Below, piece by piece: positions 1 through 5,141 of a DNA stretch of 5,141 nucleotides. The notes beneath the pieces were generated by a model. It worked only from the letters and a program-made list of their open reading frames with translations. It made no database searches and had not been told where the DNA came from. Numbering within the stretch: position 1 is the first letter of the stretch; every line of letters starts with the position of its first letter. The DNA is from Aquificaceae bacterium (GTDB lineage Bacteria; Aquificota; Aquificia; Aquificales; Aquificaceae). A program made the position numbers and the translations under genes. The DNA lies in assembly GCA_025057245.1 (NCBI GenBank), contig JANWYC010000094.1:1-5141 (forward strand), read 5' to 3'.

Positions 1-713
1 CCAAAGTCCTTTACCACACCTTCGAGAAACTCTTCTTGAAAAATCTCCTCTGGAATAAGTTTTTTCTCCTTAAGAAACCACACAAATATAAGCCTTGTTA
101 TGAGCCTGATAAGGTTCTCCTCAGGCTTATTATCAGGAAACCATGCGTGCTTCTGCGCCCACGCATACCAGTTTTGTATTTCTGTGAAAAATTCTTTGGT
201 GAGAGGTTGGAGAGAGAAAGCAGAGAGGAGCTCCGAAAATTTTTCAAATCTGCCCTCAAAGGCTTTGAGAAAGGTTCTGTAGGGTTTTCCTTTCTGTATG
301 TAGTAGGTGTATCGCCTGTAGTAGCTAAAGTTTTCCTTTCCAGAGGTATAGCTTCTGAAGACGAGAGATACTCTAAGGTTGCCATTCTGGTCGTAGAAGG
401 TAAAGAGCCCCGCATCCGCCATGCTGTCTTTTATTAGAGCTCTTGCCTTTTCAAACTGAGCCTTTTTTGAGCTTCTCTCTTGGAGCTCTCCTGAGGTTTT
501 TATGCAGAAGAAGACTAAATTCGTATCTTCAAGCTTTCCCTCACCCAGCTTTTCGAAAAGCTCAAACCTGTCGTCCTCGTAGCCCCTCCATATCTCTTTA
601 CGCCATTCAAAGTGGTCAGGAAACTTTTTGGAAAGGAAGTCATCCCACGCATCCACAGAGAAATCTCTAAAGAGCTCCTCCACAGAAGCCACAAATTCTA
701 TTATAAAGGTCAA
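1..713 (-). CDS. Type IIG-like restriction-modification / DNA methyltransferase protein, N-terminal part (cut by window edge)
   Basis: The minus strand is open from the left edge to a stop next to aspS, giving about 237 residues. I recognise the N-terminal region of large Eco57I-methylase-type R-M proteins, usually around 1000 residues: a block at about residues 78-120 (ERSSKKAQFEKAR, then DAGLFTFYDQNGNLRVSLVF), a tyrosine-rich stretch (YYRRYTYYIQKGKP) near 131-144, and the characteristic segment from FFTEIQNWYAWA (175-186) to LIRLITRLIFVWFLKEKKLI (201-220). Such proteins carry a SAM-dependent adenine methylase and often a nuclease in one chain. The NPPY methylase motif and target-recognition domain would lie outside the window, so activity cannot be judged. 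No clean PD-(D/E)xK motif is visible; near 62-72 (ED, then CIK) the expected acid before the lysine is absent. No ATG occurs until residue 98. The best start is TTG at 713, 9 nt after GGTGGAG inside the end of aspS; GTG at 692 lacks such a site. It is probably co-transcribed with aspS, 6 nt away. Family fairly sure; exact type not. Confidence 0.72.
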   Translation of the reverse strand, partial: MTFIIEFVASVEELFRDFSVDAWDDFLSKKFPDHFEWRKEIWRGYEDDRFELFEKLGEGKLEDTNLVFFCIKTSGELQERSSKKAQFEKARALIKDSMADAGLFTFYDQNGNLRVSLVFRSYTSGKENFSYYRRYTYYIQKGKPYRTFLKAFEGRFEKFSELLSAFSLQPLTKEFFTEIQNWYAWAQKHAWFPDNKPEENLIRLITRLIFVWFLKEKKLIPEEIFQEEFLEGVVKDF

Positions 714-719
714 CCTTTA

Positions 720-2513
720 TCACTCCACCAGCTTTATGTGGAGTTCTTTTAGCTGTCTTGGTTCTACGAAGTCTGGTGCTCCCGTAAGAGGGCATATGCC
801 TTTTTGAGTTTTTGGAAAGGCTATCACATCCCTTATGGAGTCCAGACCCCTCATTATGGCTATAAGCCTGTCAAAACCAAAGGCAAGACCACCGTGAGGT
901 GGTGCACCGTATTTAAAGGCTTCCAGTAGAAAGCCAAACTTTTCTTTTGCTTCCACCTCTGGGATTTCAAGCAGTCTAAAGACCAGTTCCTGAAGCTCCT
1001 TTCTGTGTATCCTTATAGAACCTCCACCCACTTCGTAGCCGTTTATTACTAAGTCATAGGCTCTGGCACGAACGGAGTGAACCAAACTCTTTCTATCCTC
1101 AAGATGCTCCGTCTCAAGAGCTTTCGTAAGAAGGTGAACATCCTCCGCTTTTGGCGATGTGAAAGGATGGTGCAGGGCTACGAACCTTTTTTCCTCCTCA
1201 TCCCACTCAAGCAGTGGAAAATCCACTACCCAAAGAACGTCAAACCTACTACTATCTATAAGGTTGTACTCCTTTCCTATGTGAAGCCTGAGATTTCCTA
1301 ATATCTTATATACCATTTCCTTCTTGTCTGCGGAGAAGAAGACCACGTCGCCCGACTGTGCCTTTACTCTCTGAAGAAGCGCCTGAGTCTCCTCATCCGA
1401 GAAAAACTTAAGAATGGGTGAGTTTAGCTTTCCGTCTTCTACCTTTATCCACGCAAGCCCTTTAGCACCAATACTTTGGACGAACTGCGTAAGCTGGTCA
1501 ATTTCCTTCCTTGAAAGGTTTGAACCTTTGAAGTTTATGGCTTTCACAACACCGCCACTTTCCACCGCTTGACGGAAGACCTTAAATTGAGTGTTTTTGA
1601 ATATGTCTGTTAGTTCTATAAGCTCCAATCCAAAGCGTCTGTCAGGCTTGTCTGAACCGTAGCGTTCCATAGCCTCCCTGTAGCTTAACCTCTCAAAGGG
1701 TGTTTTTAGCTCAACTCCCAAGAGCTCTCTAAATAGGGTAGCTATGAGCTTTTCGCTAAAAGACATAACATCCTCTTCGTCCACAAAGGACATCTCAAAG
1801 TCTATCTGAGTAAACTCAGGCTGTCTGTCCGCTCTTAGGTCTTCATCTCTTAAACACTTTACTATTTGGAAGTACCGGTCAAACCCTGCCACCATGAGTA
1901 TTTGCTTAAAAAGTTGTGGAGATTGAGGGAGTGCGTAGAACTTGCCCGGATGAAGCCTTGAAGGGACAAGGAAGTCTCTTGCGCCCTCTGGTGTGGACTT
2001 AGTTAGAAAAGGTGTTTCCACTTCTACGAAGCCTTCTTCCAGAAAGACCCTTCTGGTTATTTGATAAGCTCTATGACGGAAGAGAAGGTTTTCTTTCATG
2101 CTCTGTCTTCTTAAGTCCAGATAGCGGTAGCGTAGCTTCGTTTCCTCAGAAAGATGAGTCTCTTCGTCCACGGGAAAGGGTAAGGTTTCACAAGTGTTTA
2201 AAATCTCCAGTTCTTGTATGACTACTTCGTAGTCTCCCGTTTTTAGCTTCGGGTTCTCCGTGCCGGGAGGTCTTCTTCTCACCCTTCCCTTTAAAGCAAC
2301 CACATACTCAGATCTCAGGCTATCCGCAAGCTCAAAAATTTCTGGATTTTCTTTCTCTTCCACCACACACTGCACCACGCCTTCCCTATCCCTTAAGTCT
2401 AAAAATATTACGCCACCGTGATTTCTGACCCTGTGAACCCAACCGTTAAGAACCACTTCCTTTTCAAGGTCTTCTTCAGATATATGACCGCAGTACTTGT
2501 TTCGCTTAAGCAT
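720..2513 (-). CDS. aspS: Aspartyl-tRNA synthetase (bacterial type, probably non-discriminating)
   Basis: Cytoplasmic class IIb synthetase that charges tRNA-Asp with aspartate. At 597 residues it is full length for the bacterial form (E. coli about 590). In order it shows the N-terminal OB-fold anticodon-binding domain (about 1-105, with GWVHRVRNHGGVIFLDLRD at 24-42), motif 1 (about 155-175, ending in the conserved TPEGARDF), the aspartate-site segment LPQSPQLFKQ (195-204), motif 2 (about 212-242, FDRYFQIVKCLRDEDLRADR with R222), the bacterial GAD insertion (roughly 290-420) and motif 3 (541-556, GGLAFGFDRLIAIMRG with R549). His32 and Gly84 sit where non-discriminating bacterial AspRS carry His and Gly and discriminating ones carry Leu and Lys (family knowledge), so it probably also makes Asp-tRNA-Asn for GatCAB amidation. 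No Shine-Dalgarno sequence precedes the ATG, and promoter-like sequence lies immediately upstream. The downstream R-M gene follows after 6 nt. Confidence 0.97.
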   Translation of the reverse strand: MLKRNKYCGHISEEDLEKEVVLNGWVHRVRNHGGVIFLDLRDREGVVQCVVEEKENPEIFELADSLRSEYVVALKGRVRRRPPGTENPKLKTGDYEVVIQELEILNTCETLPFPVDEETHLSEETKLRYRYLDLRRQSMKENLLFRHRAYQITRRVFLEEGFVEVETPFLTKSTPEGARDFLVPSRLHPGKFYALPQSPQLFKQILMVAGFDRYFQIVKCLRDEDLRADRQPEFTQIDFEMSFVDEEDVMSFSEKLIATLFRELLGVELKTPFERLSYREAMERYGSDKPDRRFGLELIELTDIFKNTQFKVFRQAVESGGVVKAINFKGSNLSRKEIDQLTQFVQSIGAKGLAWIKVEDGKLNSPILKFFSDEETQALLQRVKAQSGDVVFFSADKKEMVYKILGNLRLHIGKEYNLIDSSRFDVLWVVDFPLLEWDEEEKRFVALHHPFTSPKAEDVHLLTKALETEHLEDRKSLVHSVRARAYDLVINGYEVGGGSIRIHRKELQELVFRLLEIPEVEAKEKFGFLLEAFKYGAPPHGGLAFGFDRLIAIMRGLDSIRDVIAFPKTQKGICPLTGAPDFVEPRQLKELHIKLVE

Positions 2514-2519
2514 TAGAAT

Positions 2520-2532
2520 ATTTTACAGTATA
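2520..2532 (-). promoter_or_regulatory. Candidate aspS -10 elements giving a leaderless or very short-leader mRNA
   Basis: Reading toward aspS, TATACT (2532 to 2527, 5 of 6 matches to TATAAT) is followed by TAAAAT (2525 to 2520, 5 of 6). The first would start transcription about 7 nt before the aspS ATG, the second at or next to its A. Nothing resembling GGAGG lies between them and the ATG, which fits leaderless initiation. No good -35 hexamer sits 16-18 nt upstream of either, so the choice between them is open. Confidence 0.4.
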
Positions 2533-2537
2533 GCTTT

Positions 2538-2543
2538 TTGACA
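2538..2543 (+). promoter_or_regulatory. Candidate -35 box (TTGACA) for the transporter-nth unit
   Basis: A perfect TTGACA faces the transporter gene, 53 nt before its ATG, in the 83-bp divergent region. The positions 16-19 nt downstream hold only CT-rich sequence, and the nearest AT-rich candidates (AGATAT at 2566-2571, TAAGAT at 2576-2581) are too far for ideal sigma-70 spacing. It is therefore a half-supported promoter: a promoter must exist here, but the assignment of elements is uncertain. Confidence 0.3.
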
Positions 2544-2596
2544 GATGGTTTTTTACTGTTCTCTCAGATATCCATTAAGATAGTAAGTGAAGAGAC

Positions 2597-3730
2597 ATGG
2601 CTAAAAGTAAAGCCTATAGGTTTATCTTTCTTATGGGTCTTGTTAGCCTGCTTGCGGATTTTACCTACGAAGGAGCAAAGGGGGTGATGGGTCCTTACCT
2701 TGCCTATCTGGGTGCGGGAGCTCTGGTGGTAAGCTGGATATCGGGGCTTTCAGAGCTGGCTGGCTACTGGGTTAGGCTCTTATCTGGCTTTCTCTCCGAC
2801 AGGCTGAAAAGTTATTGGTTTTTCACGCTAACGGGCTACGCGATTAACCTCTTTTCAGTACCTTTGCTTGGCTTTGTTAAAAGCTGGCAGTTTGCGGGTT
2901 TTCTGATATTTTTAGAGAGGTCTGGAAAAGGGCTGAGAACACCTTCCAGAGACGTATTGCTATCAAGAGCTACCGCGGTAGTGGGACACGGTAAGGGCTT
3001 TGGGTTTCATGAATTTCTTGACCAGATTGGTGCGGTGCTTGGTCCTCTTACCGTTGGCTTAATCCTCCTTCTTGGTTACGGATACAAAACCGCCTTTCTG
3101 TTTCTCCTCATACCTGCGTTGACAGCTTTGCTACTCCTACTTATAGCAAAGAGGAATTACGGAGAGAATTTGGAGAAGGCGGAAAGGTCAGAAACTTTAA
3201 GCTCTCTAAGTAAAGCTTTTTACACATACCTTCTGGGTTCTTGCCTGATTTCACTTAGCTCTCTTCAGTTTCCACTTATAGGATTCCACCTTTCGGAGCA
3301 TGTGCGGTTTGATGGCTGGACGGTAGCCTTTCTCTTTGCCTTTGCCATGGGCGTAGACGCTCTGTCCGCTTTAGCCTTTGGCTTCCTGCACGACAAGATA
3401 GGTTTTCGCTCTCTTTTCTGGGGTTTGCTACCCGGGGCTTTAGTCTCTCCTTTACTGTTTTACGTAAGCCAGCCCATACTTGCAGTTCTTTTTTGGGGTG
3501 TTAGTCTCGGTTTTCAGGAATCAGTGCTTCGCTCTGGTGTTGCTATGCTGTCCTCAGAAGTTTCAAGGGGCAAGGCTTATGGTCTTTTTCACTTCTTCTT
3601 TGGCTTTTGTGCTTTTCTTGGTGGTGTGTTTATGGGTTTTCTGTATGAAGCTTCAAAAGAAGCTCTTATCCTTTACACCGTTGCCTTGCACCTGTTAGCC
3701 ATAGGCATACTTATAAAGTTAAAACCATGA
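2597..3730 (+). CDS. Major facilitator superfamily (MFS) transporter, substrate unknown
   Basis: A 377-residue, strongly hydrophobic inner-membrane protein with about 11-12 predicted transmembrane segments and no signal peptide. The MFS loop 2-3 signature is seen twice, as the two-fold pseudo-symmetry of the family predicts: GFLSDRLKSYWFF (64-76) in the N-half and GFLHDKIGFRSLF (262-274) in the C-half. The segment ERSGKGLRTPSRDVLLS (107-123), followed by FGFHEFLDQIGAVLGPL (135-151), is typical of a prokaryotic MFS subfamily without an assigned substrate. Charged residues buried in predicted helices (D21, E25, E53, R60, E139, D142) suggest ion-coupled transport, an inference. The linker between the halves (about 186-205) is short and charged. 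The ATG at 2597 has only a weak purine-rich site (GTGAAGAG) just upstream. The stop overlaps the start of nth (ATGA), so both are likely read from one mRNA. Family certain, function open; export of a small molecule is a guess only. Confidence 0.9.
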   Translation: MAKSKAYRFIFLMGLVSLLADFTYEGAKGVMGPYLAYLGAGALVVSWISGLSELAGYWVRLLSGFLSDRLKSYWFFTLTGYAINLFSVPLLGFVKSWQFAGFLIFLERSGKGLRTPSRDVLLSRATAVVGHGKGFGFHEFLDQIGAVLGPLTVGLILLLGYGYKTAFLFLLIPALTALLLLLIAKRNYGENLEKAERSETLSSLSKAFYTYLLGSCLISLSSLQFPLIGFHLSEHVRFDGWTVAFLFAFAMGVDALSALAFGFLHDKIGFRSLFWGLLPGALVSPLLFYVSQPILAVLFWGVSLGFQESVLRSGVAMLSSEVSRGKAYGLFHFFFGFCAFLGGVFMGFLYEASKEALILYTVALHLLAIGILIKLKP

Positions 3731-4386
3731 AACCACAAGACGTGCCAAAAGTGCTTAGCATCATGGAAGAGCAATATCCCAGCTGGCATGCACCCATAGT
3801 AAAGCTCATAGCAAAGAAGAGAAAGGACCCTTTCAGCGCTCTGGTATGTGCATTACTCTCTACGAGAACGAAGGATGAAACCACTGCGCAGGTGTGCGAG
3901 AGATTTCTCAAAAGGGTCAACTCACCAGAGGACCTCTTGGAGATTAGCGATAAAGAGTTAGAAAATCTTATATACCCTGTGGGTTTTTACAGAAACAAGG
4001 CAAAACATCTAAAAAATCTTGCCTACCAAATAATTGAAGAGTTTGAGGGAAAAGTGCCAGACAGCCTTGAAGGTCTTCTCAAACTAAAAGGCGTAGGTAG
4101 GAAGGTAGCCAACATAGTTCTCTCAGAAGGATTTGGTAAACCAGCCATAGCGGTGGACGTGCATGTTCACAGGATAAGCAACCGTTGGGGTCTCGTTAAA
4201 ACGAAGCGTCCGGAGGAAACGGAGGTAGCCCTCATGCAACTGCTCCCAGTGGAATATTGGAAAGACTTTAACCGCCTTTTGGTTGCCTTCGGTCAGACAA
4301 TATGCAAGCCCGTAAAACCAAGGTGTAACGATTGCACCATAAGAGAATGGTGCGATTATTTCTTGCAGAGTTCCACGCGCAGTTAA
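3727..4386 (+). CDS. nth: Endonuclease III (DNA glycosylase / AP lyase)
   Basis: Base-excision repair enzyme that removes oxidised pyrimidines from DNA and nicks the abasic site by beta-elimination. At 219 residues it is close to E. coli Nth (211). The helix-hairpin-helix is LKLKGVGRKVANIVL (118-132), with K126 matching the catalytic lysine (E. coli K120). The following Gly/Pro-Asp loop, AIAVDVHVHRISNRWGL (140-156), carries catalytic D144 (E. coli D138). A C-terminal [4Fe-4S] cluster is formed by C193, C200, C203 and C209 in the standard spacing C-x6-C-x2-C-x5-C. In the N-terminal loop the E. coli sequence LSAQATD is replaced by LSTRTKD (44-50), so Arg47 stands where Gln41 fills the space left by the flipped base. 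The ATG lies inside the stop region of the transporter gene (ATGA) with no Shine-Dalgarno sequence of its own, implying translational coupling. Identity is firm; a substrate difference due to the loop is speculative. Confidence 0.95.
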   Translation: MKPQDVPKVLSIMEEQYPSWHAPIVKLIAKKRKDPFSALVCALLSTRTKDETTAQVCERFLKRVNSPEDLLEISDKELENLIYPVGFYRNKAKHLKNLAYQIIEEFEGKVPDSLEGLLKLKGVGRKVANIVLSEGFGKPAIAVDVHVHRISNRWGLVKTKRPEETEVALMQLLPVEYWKDFNRLLVAFGQTICKPVKPRCNDCTIREWCDYFLQSSTRS

Positions 4387-4464
4387 TTTAACTTTTAGCC
4401 ACTTTTCGTTGAAAGTATAACTTTTGAGCTCTTCGTCATTTTCACCGAGTAGCTGTCTCTCGCT

Positions 4465-4648
4465 TGCTTTACACGAAAGAATGCTCTCTGATGCTTGATA
4501 TTCACGCACTTCAAAGTTTGAGTTTGTCTTCATAAACCGTCTAATAATCACCTTGGCTTTAGCTTGCAGGAGTTTCACGACTCTCTACAAAGACAAGCTC
4601 AGGCTGTAAAACGCTTGAATGCATCAAAGAGCATTTCTGGACAAAGCA
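4465..4648 (-). ncRNA. ssrS: Candidate 6S RNA: long rod-shaped structured RNA
   Basis: 6S RNA mimics an open promoter and binds the housekeeping RNA polymerase holoenzyme. The stretch between nth and the LytM gene lacks a convincing ORF but pairs with itself along nearly its whole length. On the minus strand 4621-4635 pairs with 4480-4494 (15 bp, one G-U); 4616-4620 with 4500-4504; 4607-4614 with 4506-4513 (8 bp, three G-U); 4598-4601 with 4519-4522; 4590-4596 with 4524-4530; 4584-4589 with 4531-4536 (three G-U); an outer 6-bp stem joins 4643-4648 and 4465-4470. Seven pairs are G-U on this strand, against about four if the plus strand were the RNA, which favours minus. Remembered E. coli 6S blocks recur in order: CTCT then GATG near the 5' end, CAAGCG (4617-4612), CCTGAGC (4603-4597), and GCATC then GAGA then ATTC at the 3' end. 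Length (166-184 nt) fits. The 5' end lies just after the upstream stop codon; TAAAAC (4656-4651) is a possible -10. No clear terminator follows. Ends are approximate. Confidence 0.5.
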
Positions 4649-4653
4649 CCGTT

Positions 4654-5141
4654 TTACTGGACGTCCTTAAGGTATTCTGTAGGGTCAAGGGGTATGCCTT
4701 CTTTGCTTCTCAGTTCAAACCTCAGCGCACACTCTTCCGTATTGCTTCTTTTTCCAGTCTTCGCTATTACCTGACCTTTACTAACACGGTCGCCTCTTCT
4801 TACCAAGTTTACTTCGTTATGAGCGTATAGAGATATAAAATTGTCGTGTTCCACTATAATCATGTTCCCGTAGGCTTGAAGGTCACCACCGCTGTATATG
4901 ACCCTGCCCTCTTCCACAGCCCTCACGGGTGAAGAGCAGGGTGCGTGTATCTCCACGCCCTTTGGCACTTTAACCACCTTGCCCTCTACGGGGAGCTGTA
5001 TGTTTATACTCTTGGGTGCGGGTGAAGATGGAACTACGCCCTTGTTTAACTCGCTTACTACGGATTTCTCTTCCTTCTTACTGGGTGCTGGCTCTTGCTG
5101 AACTTTTGCCACTTGCTCTTCTTTCTTTCTGAGCTTTACCT
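4654..5141 (-). CDS. NlpD/EnvC-like protein with degenerate LytM (M23) domain, C-terminal part (cut by window edge)
   Basis: The reading frame stays open through the right edge, so the true start is outside. The 161 visible residues are numbered here from the edge. A Lys/Glu/Pro/Ser-rich linker (1-43) leads into a complete LytM fold: LPVEGKV (49-55), PKGVEIHAP (59-67), PVRAVEEGRVIYSGG (71-85), AYGNMIIVEHDNFISLYAHN (89-108), GDRVSKGQVIAKTG (116-129), ALRFELRSKEGIPLDPTEYL (138-157). Active M23 peptidases need HxGxD and HxH; here these read P-K-G-V-E and A-L-R, so all three zinc ligands are lost and only the YAH histidine (H107) remains. E. coli NlpD and EnvC are likewise inactive and instead activate periplasmic amidases for daughter-cell separation; the run LYAHNEVNLV resembles NlpD closely. 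The likely role is therefore amidase activation in the envelope (inference). Two cysteines (C68, C137) flank the former active-site strands. A signal peptide, LysM domain or coiled coil would lie outside. The candidate 6S RNA follows on the same strand. Confidence 0.85.
   Translation of the reverse strand, partial: VKLRKKEEQVAKVQQEPAPSKKEEKSVVSELNKGVVPSSPAPKSINIQLPVEGKVVKVPKGVEIHAPCSSPVRAVEEGRVIYSGGDLQAYGNMIIVEHDNFISLYAHNEVNLVRRGDRVSKGQVIAKTGKRSNTEECALRFELRSKEGIPLDPTEYLKDVQ

Noticed and set aside
36..437. Plus-strand frame of 133 codons at the left end
   Set aside because: It lies exactly antisense, in codon register, to the recognisable R-M protein on the minus strand, which has family-typical motifs; the plus-strand translation resembles nothing known.
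443..670. Plus-strand frame of 75 codons
   Set aside because: Also antisense to the R-M reading frame, and its product is a low-information sequence without motifs.
4381..4393. 13-bp palindrome over the nth stop codon (AGTTAA T TTAACT)
   Set aside because: All but two pairs are A-T and the one-base centre cannot form a stable hairpin; likely chance in AT-rich sequence.
4401..4425. Weak hairpin (ACTTTT / GAAAGT, 4-nt loop) followed by TTTT, possible terminator after nth
   Set aside because: The stem is only about six mostly A-T pairs and the T run is short and displaced; too weak for a thermophile terminator.
4123..4578. Minus-strand frame of 151 codons spanning the end of nth and the intergenic region
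   Set aside because: More than half is antisense to the conserved catalytic and iron-sulfur part of nth, its start is a GTG without ribosome site, and the rest falls in the self-complementary RNA-like region.
4571..4635. Sequence recalling CRISPR repeat ends (GTTTCA, AAAAC)
   Set aside because: There is only a single occurrence, with no regularly spaced direct repeats anywhere in the window.
4656..4688. TTGACC (4688 to 4683, minus) as a -35 for the RNA gene
   Set aside because: The spacing of 26 nt to the only -10-like hexamer (TAAAAC) is too long, and the bases encode a conserved Leu-Asp-Pro of the LytM domain.
4564..4830. Plus-strand frame of 88 codons
   Set aside because: It begins at a TTG in the structured RNA region and continues antisense to the LytM domain; no recognisable protein features.

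Overview
The window looks like a chromosomal segment of a thermophilic, diderm bacterium, most likely of the order Aquificales (Hydrogenobacter, Thermocrinis or Aquifex type). The assignment is inferred from protein style (Lys/Glu-rich, arginine mostly AGG/AGA), moderate GC, tight gene packing and the gene types; no rRNA or other decisive marker is present. There is no sign of a mobile element, CRISPR array or tRNA gene.

Layout. (1) Positions 1-713, minus strand: the N-terminal ~237 residues of a large restriction-modification/DNA methyltransferase protein of the Eco57I-methylase (type IIG-like) kind. It runs off the left edge and probably starts at a TTG only 6 nt after aspS. (2) 720-2513, minus strand: complete aspS, a bacterial-type aspartyl-tRNA synthetase with the residues expected of a non-discriminating enzyme. 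(3) 2514-2596: an 83-bp divergent intergenic region that must drive aspS leftward and the next pair rightward; aspS appears leaderless or nearly so. (4) 2597-3730, plus strand: a 377-residue major facilitator superfamily transporter of unknown substrate. (5) 3727-4386, plus strand: nth (endonuclease III), overlapping the transporter stop by ATGA. (6) 4387-4653: a convergent intergenic region without a convincing protein gene. Its minus strand can fold into a ~170-184-nt rod and shares short ordered blocks with 6S RNA, so it is called here as a candidate ssrS. (7) 4654-5141, minus strand: the C-terminal part of an NlpD/EnvC-like protein with a LytM (M23) domain that has lost its zinc ligands; its N-terminus lies beyond the right edge.

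How they fit together. The two minus-strand genes on the left form an aspS-to-R-M transcription unit. The transporter and nth form a translationally coupled pair with no obvious functional link. The right-hand unit is a probable cell-division amidase activator followed directly by the structured RNA. The most notable item is the unannotated 6S-like RNA. The next most useful are the left-edge R-M gene, which lacks an ATG start and is easily missed, and the degenerate LytM domain.
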